A DNA stretch of 64,000 nt from Candidatus Micrarchaeum sp. (GTDB lineage: Archaea; SpSt-1190; DYHY01): the NCBI GenBank assembly GCA_020723935.1, contig DYHY01000004.1, positions 1,794 to 65,793 of the forward strand, written 5' to 3'. The translations under genes were made by a program, and so were the position numbers. A model generated the notes under the pieces. The model was not told where the DNA came from. It made no database searches and worked only from the letters and a program-made list of their open reading frames with translations. How positions within the stretch are numbered: the stretch's first letter is position 1; every line of letters starts with the position of its first letter. Below, piece by piece: positions 1 through 9,837 of this stretch.

Positions 1-418
1 CCTACTCAGGTTACCGGGAATTTACCCTAAAACCTACGGATACGGGACTATCACCCTGTATCGTGGATCATTCCAGACCACTTCTCCTCAGTTCTCGGCT
101 AATGCCCCGGACCTACAACCCCACATCTCCATCCAGTTGCCTGGACGAATTCGGTTTGGCCTCTGCTGCTTTCGGTCGCCCCTACTAACAGCATCTCTAT
201 TGATTTCTTTTCCTGCGGATACTAAGATGTTTCAACTCTCCGCGTTTTCCGTCCTTTCGGACTTGGCGTTCTCTCGAACGTCAACGAAGTCGCATTCAGG
301 AATCCCGGGTTCAAAGGATGCATGCTCCTACCCCGGGCTTATCGCAGCTTGCCGCGCCCTTCTTCGACTTTACTGAGCCCAGCCATCCATCTGACAGCGT
401 CTTTGCTCCTAGTAACAC
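1..418 (-). rRNA. rrl: 23S rRNA, 5' part (partial)
   Basis: Read on the minus strand this is the 5' domain of archaeal 23S rRNA. It holds the conserved stretch that reads GATGGATGGCTGGGCTC and the run leading to AAGCTGCGATAAGCCC. The gene continues past the left edge of the window, so only about the first 420 nt are present. The 5' end is placed by similarity to the usual start of the mature RNA and may be off by 10 to 20 nt. It lies downstream of 16S and tRNA-Ala in the usual euryarchaeal order. Confidence 0.9.
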
Positions 419-612
419 GGCATCATCATGAGAGTGATTTGGGAAACCACCTCACTTGCCAAATCGGGTCCCGATGCGTACGCAGGGGGAACTTCATCTT
501 GGTTTCACGCCCCGTGGTTCGGGGCTGTGAATGGGATCTGTGATGAAGGAAAACTCCAATGGCGGACTGGACGCGGTCCGCTGACCGCGCTCCCTGCACG
601 CTCCGAGGAGCG

Positions 613-684
613 TGGACTGGACGGGAATTGAACCCGCGACCTTCCGGTTGCAAACCGGACGTTCTACCACTGAACTACCAGCCC
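613..684 (-). tRNA. tRNA-Ala (anticodon TGC)
   Basis: A full cloverleaf reads on the minus strand. The acceptor stem is GGGCTGG paired with CCAGTCC (one G-U pair), followed by discriminator A. The anticodon stem TCCGG/CCGGA encloses loop TTTGCAA, giving anticodon TGC. The T-loop is TTCAATT with stem GCGGG/CCCGT. CCA is not encoded. Position in the 16S-23S spacer is the classical place for tRNA-Ala in euryarchaeal-type rRNA operons, so it is probably co-transcribed with the rRNAs. Confidence 0.97.
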
Positions 685-886
685 GCTTTGTCGGGCCCTC
701 GTCCGGCGGTTAAAAACGTTCGCGCCATCCTTTGGGGTTTTCCGTTCTAGCAGGAAGGATTTCTTTTCTTGGGGCAACCGTACGCAATCGCGCCAACAGA
801 CAGCGGGATATGAGGAAGAACACGCAAAAGGCGTGTTTTCAGCGCGGGCTCACTTCGAAGACAGTTGTTGTGCGAGTAGAGTGTTA

Positions 887-2355
<1,469 letters not shown>

Positions 2356-2762
2356 CAATTACTAATATATTGTAAATTGGCGGTGATGAGCTCCTGATCA
2401 AGGTCGTGACCTTTTCTCAAAGAGACTTTGCATTCGTTGTATAACAACGCATGCTCGCATCTCTCCTCGAAGAGGCCGCGCTTAAATCTTACCTCTCTGT
2501 GTGTTCCTCTTGCTCACCACACTGTCTTTGGCTATCGATATTGTTCGAATTACCTTATTCCTTCCTGCCTCGTTCCGAAAGTCACTTCGGATCTCATCCT
2601 GGTGTCGCGCCTGCCGGAACTTTCGTGCGATTTCACCGGGGGCAACCATTTGCCCGTCCTTGTCGCAGATTTTTGGCCGTTAGGCAATGCGCGTTTTTGC
2701 AATCAGCCGGAAGCTCGGTCCCGGCTTCATCTTTTGAGTGGAAATTGCGGGCTTTCTTGGGG

Positions 2763-2773
2763 GTTTATATGGC
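2763..2773 (-). promoter_or_regulatory. candidate TATA box upstream of 16S (proximal)
   Basis: On the minus strand the sequence CGAAAGCCATATAAAC combines a purine-rich BRE-like stretch with a TATA element. Transcription would start near 2740 and run through the structured leader into 16S. This is inferred from sequence only. Confidence 0.4.
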
Positions 2774-3095
2774 TTTCGGAGGTCCGATTTTCGCACCAGC
2801 TGCGCCATTTACCGCGGCCCGCCGGAACGGGTGCGCCGGCGACCGTTTTATCCAAGGGAGGCTGAAAATTCATGCGATGCGGCCATTTCAGAAACATCAT
2901 CTTGGGGGATGGATGCCTCGTGGCAGCGCGGCGCTTGGGGAGGGGGGGAACTCTCCTTCAGGACAAGCGATCGACCGGGCGCGCCCGCATTAGCTGGCAG
3001 GTTGAATATTGAGCGCGTCACCCGAAAATCCGCAATTTATGCGACCTTCCGCACCTCATGAGTTCGGTGCAAAAGCTACAGCCTTGTGTTCCGGG

Positions 3096-3107
3096 AGCTT
3101 ATATAGT
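3096..3107 (-). promoter_or_regulatory. candidate TATA box upstream of 16S (distal)
   Basis: ACTATATAAGC on the minus strand is a good archaeal TATA element, with a start expected near 3075. It lies just past the 3' end of the broken gene at 3155-4188. It could be a second rRNA promoter or drive a separate small RNA. Confidence 0.4.
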
Positions 3108-3154
3108 TTTTGTCACTCGAAAATTGTCACTATCTCCGGATGATGCCGTCCTCT

Positions 3155-4188
3155 TCAGCGCGCGTTCTCGAAATCGGCCACATACCTCCACCAGTCGGCA
3201 AGCTTCCCGTCGGGGCCGCGGCCGGGCGCGTGGGGCAGGTGGGAGAGCCACCAGGTGTGGTGGGCGCGTATTTCGCAGCCCCAGTCCGGGCAGCTCACGG
3301 CCCGCGAGGAGCCTGTGATGTTCGGATAGTCCAGCCAGTCGTCGCAGGAGGACGCCACGCTGGCCGCGCTGGACCAATCGTTGTCGGAGGCGCTGTTGGG
3401 CGCGTAGTGCACGTTGCCGCACGCGGCCCTGCCCGGCGTGATCTTGTCGTAGAGGGTGAAGTTCTCCCAGGCGTTCCCGGGCCGGGGGCCCCCCCTGCCG
3501 TAGACCCGCCTCATCGTCCCCTCGGTCCTGTGGCCGAAATCCTCCAGCATCTCGCCCACCCCGCGCTCGTAGCTGAAGCCCATTATGTTGAGGATCCTGC
3601 CGCACGAGGTCCCCTCGACGGCCGGGCCGTTCGTCCAGAATGCACCCTTCCCCGCCTAGTTGGCCTCCCAGAACCCCATATAGGGCGCGCCGAACATCCA
3701 GAGCTCGTCGATCGTGCCGTTGTTCAGGTATTCGCAGACGGAAAAGTCGCGCAGGATCTTCCTGTAGTCGGACGTGTCCGGCATGTGGCAGGCCTCCGGA
3801 GCGTCCGACAGGCAGGCGAGGAAGGAGGCGTCGTCATAGAGGAAGCCGTCGGCCTTGACGGGGTATGCTTCCGCCTCAACCCTGACGGCCAACGTGTGGT
3901 TGAGGCGTCCCCGGCTCGAATTGAGGAGGTCGGAAGAATAGGCGACCGCAAGGTCGTCGGGCGAGTTCCAGCGTATGTGCCCGATCAGGGTGGCTTTCCC
4001 GCGGCCCTCTAGCACTGGATCGAACACAAGGAGTAGGTATTTCTTTGCCAGGCCGGGGAGCGGGGAGGGAAGCGCAACGCCTTCGGAGGCCGGCTGCGTC
4101 CGGAAGAGAAGGGCCGCCCTGTCACAGCAATCAGGACCGCGATCGCGGCAATCGCCGCGGCGGCGAAAAGGGCCTTCCTCGCTCCCAT
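3155..4188 (-). pseudogene. secreted hypothetical protein, broken by a frameshift and an in-frame TAG
   Basis: ATG at 4188 opens a clear signal peptide (MGARKALFAAAAIAAIAVLI). The downstream protein continues in another frame from about 4115-4075 (ALPSPLPGLAKKYLLLVFDP onward) and runs to the stop at 3155. One in-frame TAG sits at 3656-3658 inside ...GPYMGFWEAN-like sequence (here GAPYMGFWEAN*AGKGAFW). Trp-rich conserved-looking blocks follow: GFSYERGVGEMLEDFGHRTE, CGNVHYAPNSASDNDW and HHTWWLSHLPH. From memory, related bacterial and fungal secreted proteins of unknown function have Leu or Met where the TAG lies; this is unverified. Intact it would be about 340 aa. It is 18 nt after MscL and may share its transcript. 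Decay or sequence error are both possible. Confidence 0.7.
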
Positions 4189-4205
4189 CCCGGGCGGGGC
4201 TGCCT

Positions 4206-4655
4206 TCAAGCCTGCTGCTGCGAGGCGCAGAAGGCGCATTTCCTCGCGGCCTTGGGGATTTTCGACAGGCATTCCGGGCATTCCTTGGCAGTCTCCGGGG
4301 CCGCCGGGGCTTCGGCGGACTTCTTGAGCTTGTTCGCCTGCTTGATCAGGATGAAGATGCACAGGGCGACGAGGATGAAATCGATGATGTTGGAGATGAA
4401 CGCCCCGTAGTTCAGGGTGACCGCGCCGGCCGCCTTGGCTTCCACAATCGTCCTGAACGGGCCGCCGCCGGAAAGGACAAGGAACATGTCGGCGAAGCTC
4501 ACCTTCCCGAGGAGTATCCCCAAGGGGGGCATCATGATGTCGCTCACAAACGAGCTCACGATTTTTCCGAACGCGGCGCCGATTATCACCCCTACCGCGA
4601 GGTCCAGGACGTTCCCCTTGGTCGCGAACTCCCTGAACTCCTTGACAAATCCCAT
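4206..4655 (-). CDS. mscL: large-conductance mechanosensitive channel MscL
   Basis: 149 aa. The N-terminus [20 protein letters not shown] followed by [20 protein letters not shown] is the MscL amphipathic helix plus pore helix TM1 (about residues 15-45). TM2 is about residues 85-105. MscL opens under membrane tension to release solutes in osmotic downshock. The C-terminus carries a zinc-ribbon-like tail with Cys126, Cys129, Cys140 and Cys143, a type of extension seen in a subset of MscL proteins. The stop is TGA. The broken secreted gene follows 18 nt downstream. Confidence 0.95.
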   Translation of the reverse strand: MGFVKEFREFATKGNVLDLAVGVIIGAAFGKIVSSFVSDIMMPPLGILLGKVSFADMFLVLSGGGPFRTIVEAKAAGAVTLNYGAFISNIIDFILVALCIFILIKQANKLKKSAEAPAAPETAKECPECLSKIPKAARKCAFCASQQQA

Positions 4656-4702
4656 AGGGTTGGGGGGCGCCGGAGGATTTTAACTGTTTTCGCGCGGCCC
4701 CT

Positions 4703-5662
4703 TTATCTCAAGTATATCTCCCCCAGCTTCTTGCTGTACGTGCGGAAGTCCTCGGTCTCCGCGAGGGCCGACTTCTTGGCGAGGATGAAAGGGGAGAGCG
4801 TCGCGTCAAGCTCGTCGGCCATGCTCACGAGCTTGGCCTCCGGGAACTGCGGCTCCTTGGGCGAGCCGTATTCCTTCTTGCCGTGGTGGCTTATCATCAT
4901 GTGCAGGATCTTGAGGCGCAGCGTCCCGGGGAAGCCCGGGATGCGGGAGATTCTTTCCGCGACCATCTCCTCGCCTATCGAGAGGTGGCCCCGGAGCATC
5001 CCCTCCTCCGAGACCCGGATGTTCGTCGTGACCGAGAATTCCTGCAGCTTCCCGACGTCGTGCAGGATCGCGCCGGCGATCGCAAGGTCCCTGTCGAGGG
5101 ACGGATGCACCTCGCACTCTGCCTCGCAGAGGCGCATCACCCCCCAGACGTGCTCGACGAGGCCGCCGATGCACGCATGGTGGTTGTACATCGCGGCGGG
5201 GGCCTTCCTTAATTTTTCCGCGAACTCGGCGTCCTCGAGGAAGGAGAGCAGGAGCGCCTTGACGTAGGGATTCTTCGCCGATTCCGCGGCTGAAAGTATC
5301 TCCCTGAAGAGCCGCGGTATGTCCCGGTTGCTCACCGGAAGGAGGTCCTCAACGCGGAATTCCCCCTCGCGCGCCTTCCTGATCTCGCCGCCCGGCTCGT
5401 TCACGGAGATCTTGAGCGCTCCCTTGAACTCGTCGCCCCGGCCCTTCACGAACACGACGCCGTCCGCGGGAAGGGAATTGTAGAGCGCGCGCACGGCCTG
5501 CTGGTCCGGCCCGCCCCAGTACGTCACCTCCGTCTCGGCGCTCCCGTCGGCGACGCCCAGTTCGAACCGGAAGCCCTTCTGGTAGGGCCGCAGGGGGTGC
5601 TTGTACTTGACGGAAAAGAACCCTTCGGCGGGGGCGCCCGCGCGCAGCTCGGAGATTTTCAT
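4703..5662 (-). CDS. OB-fold plus HD-domain phosphohydrolase, YhaM-like 3'-5' exoribonuclease
   Basis: 319 aa, starting at ATG 5662 (MKISELRAG). An N-terminal OB-like region (about residues 1-95) is followed by an HD domain with the metal ligands in order: NHH near residue 175, LHDVGK (the HD pair), GH in LRGHLSIGEE and SHHG. This order is that of YhaM/CBF1-type 3'-5' exonucleases that degrade short RNA or ssDNA. A longer upstream in-frame extension is rejected because it overlaps the divergent gene at 5741 and has poor composition. The function in archaea is less well tested, so the specific nuclease role is inference. Confidence 0.85.
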   Translation of the reverse strand: MKISELRAGAPAEGFFSVKYKHPLRPYQKGFRFELGVADGSAETEVTYWGGPDQQAVRALYNSLPADGVVFVKGRGDEFKGALKISVNEPGGEIRKAREGEFRVEDLLPVSNRDIPRLFREILSAAESAKNPYVKALLLSFLEDAEFAEKLRKAPAAMYNHHACIGGLVEHVWGVMRLCEAECEVHPSLDRDLAIAGAILHDVGKLQEFSVTTNIRVSEEGMLRGHLSIGEEMVAERISRIPGFPGTLRLKILHMMISHHGKKEYGSPKEPQFPEAKLVSMADELDATLSPFILAKKSALAETEDFRTYSKKLGEIYLR

Positions 5663-5740
5663 CCGTGCAACACGGGGGGCTGCTTTATAATTCCGGCGAA
5701 GGAAAGCCTGATAAACGACCCGAGCCCTTCCCCGGCACGC

Positions 5741-6301
5741 ATGGCCGAGAAGAAAATGGTCCTCACCGCGCTCCTCGCGATCGCCACGGCTGTCCTGCTG
5801 TTCGTCCTCTTCCAGCCCTCCGCCCCAAGGGCCCCGGCGGCCAACTTCTCGATGTCGGGCTGCAGCCAGGACCGCGACTGCGTCCTCGTCGACTCCGACC
5901 TCTTCCCGACCTGCTGCTGGTCCGGAGCCTGCGAGCCGGTCGATTATTCGCTTGAGAAATGGATCTCCGTGAACCTGAGCTGGTTCTCCTCGATGCGCGA
6001 CAGGCTCTGCCCATCCGTGGAGAAGTGCGGCGGGGCGCCGAACTGCGACCCTAAGCCGACAAACGACGGCTTCAAGGCCAGGTGCGTCTCGGGCTCGTGC
6101 GAGAAAGCGCCGATAATCGGAAGCTACGTCGCCTGCGGCTGCGGATGCTGCCCAGACGTCCTCCCGCTCCAAGAGTGCATCTACCATTCGGAGCTGGACA
6201 GCATCGAGAGGATAATCGAGCGCGACAGGCTCGCCGCCGCAAGCGAGCAGTGCCCGACGACGGGCTGCTCGCGCGGGATGAACTACACCTTCTGCGACTG
6301 A
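5741..6301 (+). CDS. membrane-anchored or secreted Cys-rich protein
   Basis: 186 aa starting at ATG 5741 (MAEKKMVLTALLAIATAVLL), an N-terminal membrane anchor or signal peptide. The mature part has 18 cysteines, among them DRDCV...TCCWSGAC near the start and ACGCGCCPD in the middle, a spacing suggesting disulfide-rich repeats outside the cell. No catalytic motif is recognised. It is divergent from the HD-domain gene and convergent with the membrane protein at 6323. The upstream in-frame extension from 5597 overlaps the neighbour's start and is not preferred. Confidence 0.75.
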   Translation: MAEKKMVLTALLAIATAVLLFVLFQPSAPRAPAANFSMSGCSQDRDCVLVDSDLFPTCCWSGACEPVDYSLEKWISVNLSWFSSMRDRLCPSVEKCGGAPNCDPKPTNDGFKARCVSGSCEKAPIIGSYVACGCGCCPDVLPLQECIYHSELDSIERIIERDRLAAASEQCPTTGCSRGMNYTFCD

Positions 6302-6322
6302 CTGACGGGGGAAATCGGATTA

Positions 6323-7756
6323 CTACTGCGTCCCAAGGGCCCCGCCGCCATTTCCTTCCTGCGCAAGGAACACCCGCGGAAGCAGGGGCGGCATCGCGCC
6401 TATCGACCGTTCCAGCGGCGAGCTCGGAAGCTCTCCGGTCGGCACGCGGACGCGCCACCTCACATCCTCCGGGAAGTCGGGCAGCCGGGAAATCGCCCAC
6501 GAAAGAAGGAGCATCAGCACAAGGGCCGCCGAGAAGACCGCGGCGGATCCTGCGGGCGAGCGCTCCGCAGCCGAGATGCCGAGGAACGCGAGGAGGAAGA
6601 GGGCGGGGAGCAGCCCCGCCGCAAGGCCAGTCTTGTCGAAGCCCCAGTTCTCCATCGGCGCGAAGAGCAGGAGGAGGGCCAGCACGCCCGCCGCCAGGGC
6701 GGGAGCGAGGGGCCGCGGGCCCAGGAGCGAGCCTGTGACCGCCGCGGCCAAGAGAAGGAGCCCGAGGGCGCTTGCCAGGACTAGCGGGAGCCCGATGAAG
6801 GTTGGATAGGGATAGCCTGGGGTGCGCACGATCGTCCCGCCCTGGAAGTTCAGGAGGCCGTTGAAGGGGAAGCAGGCGGGGCCGAGGCACTGGAAATACA
6901 TCGGGTCCGTCGGCGTCGGCCTCTGGCTTTCGTGGAAGACGATAGACCCGAACGCGAGCTGATGGAAGAGCGCGAGCACAGCGACGAGGGGGGAGAATCC
7001 GGAAAGGAACCCCTTCGCCGCCGACGCGCCTCCCTTCTTTCCGAGGAAAAGGAGCGATGCGAACGCCGGCGCCAGGAACACGGCGTATTCGTGCCTCGTC
7101 GCAACGAGCGCCGCCGCGGCGACGCCCGCGAGGACGCCGCTTCCTCCGGCGGAAAGGCCGAAGAGGAGGAACGCCGAGGTCATCAAAAGGGCGGTCAGGT
7201 GGGGCCACAGGCCCGATATCCCGGGAAAGAGGAGGTTGGAGACCGAGAGGAACCCGAGGGCTCCGGCGAGGAGAAGGCGGGCCGGCCCTCCGCCAAAGAG
7301 CCTCATCGCCGCGCAGACGAACAGGCCGAACGCGAGGGCGGCGGAAATCCCGACGAAGATCCCGCTTCCCGCCCGGGCGGAGAAGAAAGAGAAGAGCGGT
7401 GCGAGCAGGAGGCCCGTCCCCTCGGGCTGGTCGTAGCGCCAGTTCACCGCAAGGCCCGTGCCCAGGAACAATCCCTCCTCGCCCGCAAGGTCGCCGGAGA
7501 TCACGCGGGCGTTCCTGAAATCCGTGTCAAGGGGGTTGGGCGCATAGGCGCGAAAGACCAGGGCGAATATCGCGAGGAACGCGGCGATCGCCGCCGCATC
7601 ACGCAGGGCGGGCCCCCTCAGGCCCCTGAAGATCCGGCGCCGGCCCCTGAAAAGGAGGATCCCCGCAAGGGGGACGAGGACGCACGCCGCGAAGAGGAGG
7701 GCGCTGTCTCGCGCGGACGCAAGATCCGCAAGCGTGAAGAAAGTGGCGGGCTGCAC
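6323..7756 (-). CDS. polytopic membrane protein, possible GT-C-type glycosyltransferase
   Basis: 477 aa with about ten hydrophobic segments alternating with short loops, from ALLFAACVLVPLAGILLF near the N-terminus to VFSAALVLMLLLSWAI near the C-terminus. An early loop contains DTDFRNARVISGDLAGEEGL and later NWRYDQPEGT, the kind of acidic first loop seen in GT-C membrane transferases, but no diagnostic motif is certain. The C-terminal tail (after about residue 430) is predicted outside. It is convergent with the Cys-rich gene, and nothing nearby fixes its substrate. Confidence 0.75.
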   Translation of the reverse strand: MQPATFFTLADLASARDSALLFAACVLVPLAGILLFRGRRRIFRGLRGPALRDAAAIAAFLAIFALVFRAYAPNPLDTDFRNARVISGDLAGEEGLFLGTGLAVNWRYDQPEGTGLLLAPLFSFFSARAGSGIFVGISAALAFGLFVCAAMRLFGGGPARLLLAGALGFLSVSNLLFPGISGLWPHLTALLMTSAFLLFGLSAGGSGVLAGVAAAALVATRHEYAVFLAPAFASLLFLGKKGGASAAKGFLSGFSPLVAVLALFHQLAFGSIVFHESQRPTPTDPMYFQCLGPACFPFNGLLNFQGGTIVRTPGYPYPTFIGLPLVLASALGLLLLAAAVTGSLLGPRPLAPALAAGVLALLLLFAPMENWGFDKTGLAAGLLPALFLLAFLGISAAERSPAGSAAVFSAALVLMLLLSWAISRLPDFPEDVRWRVRVPTGELPSSPLERSIGAMPPLLPRVFLAQEGNGGGALGTQ

Positions 7757-7929
7757 TGGCCCAGCGCGCCGCCCGTGGCTTTAATTTGTTTGCGTGCACG
7801 CGGGGGATTTGGGGCGGGGCCGGCCGCATGCTATTCGTGTGGGACGGCGCGACTGGCCCCCTGATTTTTCCCGGCGGAGGGCCTGCGCGGCCCTCTCCGC
7901 CGGATTCTCCTCCCTAGGAGCCTAACACT

Positions 7930-8293
7930 TCACTCGTAGAGCTTGTCGAGGCCCTCGACGAAGTTCTTCCAGGATTCGTCGGACTGCGCGTCCGACTTCA
8001 TCTTCTCGGCGAGGAACTTCACGACGAGATCCGCCTCCTGGTCGAGCATCTTCCCTGCGAGGGGCTCAAGCTTCTTCTTGATCTTCTCCTTTAGGAGCTC
8101 GAACTTGCTGCCTTCGCCGCGGCCAGCACGAAATCCGCGCGCCAGTCGCCGCCCTCTTCGCCCGAGCAACAGGAGCACCCGCATTCGCCCTCGTCGCCGC
8201 AGCAGGATTCATCGTCTTCGCCGCAGCCGCATTCGCCCTCGTCGCCGCAGCCGCACGCATGTCCTTCTTCGTGTCCTTGTTTGTGTATCTCAA
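7930..8293 (-). pseudogene. small Cys-rich protein, apparently frameshifted
   Basis: The C-terminal half (frame ending at 7930) reads GSKFELLKEKIKKKLEP... to FVEGLDKLYE, a charged helical segment. The N-terminal half lies in another frame and reads ACGCGDEGECGCGEDDESCC and more Cys/Asp/Glu repeats, then GGDWRADFVLAAAK, and the two join at about 8115 if one base is restored. The start is unclear: a TTG at 8293 has an upstream GGAGAAG but lies in a third frame. A TATA element at 8331-8340 suits leader transcription. The Cys clusters suggest metal binding. No family is recognised. Confidence 0.55.
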
Positions 8294-8330
8294 AATTACT
8301 TCTCCTTTTTTGGTCCGGGGACGGTATCTG

Positions 8331-8340
8331 GTATATAAAC
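8331..8340 (-). promoter_or_regulatory. TATA box between divergent genes
   Basis: The sequence reads GTTTATATAC on the minus strand, about 40 nt upstream of the Cys-rich gene, and is nearly symmetrical, so it could also serve the plus-strand NAD kinase, whose ATG is at 8470. Confidence 0.5.
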
Positions 8341-8469
8341 TATACTGTGTCTCCCTGGAGGACGCTTTTTCGGCCGTCGGCGGGGGCTCCAGATGGCGCC
8401 GTCATCCGGACTTCAGGAGAGGTTCCCTTTGGGTTAGGATTAAAACCGGGTTCCGGCGGGCTTCCTCCA

Positions 8470-9201
8470 ATGGAACCGCGGATTGTGGGGGTCGGAAAGG
8501 ACGCTTCCGCCGAGAGGCTTCTCCTCGCCGGCCTGCGCTCGATAGGCCATTCCCCGGTGAAGAGGAATCCGGAGATCGTCGTCTCCCTCGGGGGCGACGG
8601 ATCCCTCCTCAAGGCCGAGCGGCTCTATCCTGGCGTCCCGAAGCTCCCCGTGCGCGACAGGAGCATCTGCGAGAAGTGTGGGGACGGGAGGCTCGGCGCG
8701 CTCCTCAACGCCGCCCTCTCCGGGAAGCTCGCCGTGAAGGAATATGGGAAGCTGGAGGGGCGGGTGCTTCGGAAGGGAAGGCCGGTCTTTCGCGGGATGG
8801 CTGCAAACGACGTCGTCGTGCGAAACGACAAGCCCTACCACGCACTCAGGTTCTCCCTGAGGATAAATTCAAGGCCCGTGGACGGGATAATGGTCGGCGA
8901 CGGGATCGTGGTCTCAACGTCCTTCGGCTCCACGGGGTACTTCCACTCCGTAACCGGGAGGCACTTCAAGGAGGGCCTCGTCGGCGTCGCGTTCAACAAC
9001 CCGATGAGGGGCCGGGCGCCCGTGATCGGGAAGGCCCTTCGCGTGCGCCTGAAAATCGAGAGGAACCCCGCCGTCGTGTGCCTCGACAACGACAGGCGCA
9101 TCTTCCTCGCAAGGGAGGGGGACGTCGTCGAGGCGAGGCCCTCGAAGGGGAAGCTGAGGATCCTGGGCGGCTGGACGTTCGGGAACGGGAAGGAACCCTA
9201 G
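8470..9201 (+). CDS. nadK: NAD kinase
   Basis: 243 aa from ATG 8470 (MEPRIVGVGK). It contains the hallmark GGDGS at residues 41-45 and the later block TSFGSTGYF, both shared by ATP- or polyphosphate-dependent NAD kinases that make NADP. The length is at the short end for archaeal enzymes, with a compact N-terminal domain. Longer in-frame extensions upstream run through the intergenic promoter and are not supported. It converges with the membrane-anchored gene at 9203-9497, with a 1-nt gap. Confidence 0.9.
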   Translation: MEPRIVGVGKDASAERLLLAGLRSIGHSPVKRNPEIVVSLGGDGSLLKAERLYPGVPKLPVRDRSICEKCGDGRLGALLNAALSGKLAVKEYGKLEGRVLRKGRPVFRGMAANDVVVRNDKPYHALRFSLRINSRPVDGIMVGDGIVVSTSFGSTGYFHSVTGRHFKEGLVGVAFNNPMRGRAPVIGKALRVRLKIERNPAVVCLDNDRRIFLAREGDVVEARPSKGKLRILGGWTFGNGKEP

Positions 9202-9202
9202 G

Positions 9203-9497
9203 CTAGTCCGGAAAGGCGTCGCTCGTCCCGAGGCATTCCGAATACTTCGCGAAATTGTCGGCCATGTATTTGCGCCACTGCGCGTCCGTGTAGCCGGGAA
9301 GCTTGGCGCAATAGGCGGCGCCCCCGCCGGTGGCGGATGAGGGGCGCGCCTGCTGCTTCTGCTGCGGCGCTCCGTAGGCCAGGCTCCTGTAGGAAGCGCG
9401 ATACCCTCTCCCCCAGGAAAGCGCCTCCGAGGGAACCGAGCATCAGGAGGAGGAGAACTGCTACTGCGCCCGCCTTCGTGAGCAGGTCCCGTCTCAC
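9203..9497 (-). pseudogene. membrane-anchored small protein with GYTDAxWR motif, frameshifted at a G5 run
   Basis: GTG at 9497 opens VRRDLLTKAGAVAVLLLLML, an N-terminal membrane anchor. Near 9410 a run of five G shifts the frame; removing one G gives FLGRGYRASYRSLAYGAPQQ, a Gln-rich linker and then YCAKLPGYTDAQWRKYM to KYSECLGTSDAFPD with stop TAG at 9203-9205. The C-terminal module is paralogous to that of the next gene (9514-9837). The single-G indel could be a sequencing error, in which case the gene is intact (about 97 aa). Function unknown. Confidence 0.7.
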
Positions 9498-9513
9498 TTT
9501 CTTTCCACCGTGC

Positions 9514-9837
9514 CTAGCCCAGGCATTCCGCATACCGGTCCGGGTGGTGGCCCATGTGCTGTCTCCACGCAGCGTCGGTGTACCCGGCGGGGGTGGCGCA
9601 CTTGTCGAGGGGGTTCTGCGCCGCGAAAGTCCGCTGCGCTTGGGCTGCCGTGTAAAGGGGCTTGGGCGCCAGAATCCCCGAAAGCGTCCAGGCGAGCGTC
9701 CCGACCGCGAAAAGGAGCAAGACTACCAGGGCTGTCGCCTTCATCGGGCCGCCGGAACTTCCCCCCCTCCCCTGCCGCCCGCCGTCTCCGTGTTCGCGCT
9801 CTTCCTTGCCCCTCCGCTCGTTCTCCATGTTTTTCAT
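9514..9837 (-). CDS. membrane-anchored small protein with GYTDAxWR...ECLG motif
   Basis: 107 aa. A charged N-terminus is followed by one membrane segment (ATALVVLLLFAVGTLAWTL, about residues 34-52), then an outside domain with CATPAGYTDAAWRQHMGHHP and a C-terminal YAECLG. Two cysteines are shared with the paralog at 9203-9497 with like spacing. The ATG at 9837 overlaps the stop of the upstream gene (ATGA), implying translational coupling; the second ATG four codons on is also possible. Function unknown, though the paired Cys suggests a disulfide or metal site. Confidence 0.75.
   Translation of the reverse strand: MKNMENERRGKEEREHGDGGRQGRGGSSGGPMKATALVVLLLFAVGTLAWTLSGILAPKPLYTAAQAQRTFAAQNPLDKCATPAGYTDAAWRQHMGHHPDRYAECLG

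Larger units (their letters stand above)
2356..3154 (-). other. rRNA operon upstream/leader region, no protein gene seen
   Basis: About 800 bases lie between the 16S 5' end and the next coding sequence. Reading frames here lack the strong G/C third-position bias of real genes in this genome. On the minus strand the region holds two TATA-like elements and stable hairpins: 2627-2666 (GCGA...TCGC around GGGCAA/TTGCCC) and about 2705-2726 (AGCCGG/CCGGCT). I could not identify SRP RNA or RNase P RNA signatures. It is most simply the promoter and structured leader of the pre-rRNA, but an unrecognised ncRNA is possible. Confidence 0.5.

Noticed and set aside
2356-2870. RNase P RNA or SRP RNA
   Set aside because: The conserved core sequences of either RNA could not be found by eye on either strand.
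2428-2993. Plus-strand reading frames of 145-180 aa upstream of 16S
   Set aside because: No G/C third-position bias, no start context, and composition of structured leader DNA.
3656-3658. Pyrrolysine coding at TAG
   Set aside because: No pylS/T in the window, the gene also has a frameshift, and TAG ends several ribosomal genes; kept only as a question.
3110-4012. 300-aa plus-strand frame
   Set aside because: It is antisense to the better-supported broken secreted protein; high Arg/Val/Gly/Pro composition typical of shadow frames in GC-rich DNA.
9400-9420. Programmed frameshift at the G5 run
   Set aside because: No slippery heptamer with downstream stem is evident, and like indels occur in many unrelated genes, which favours error or decay.
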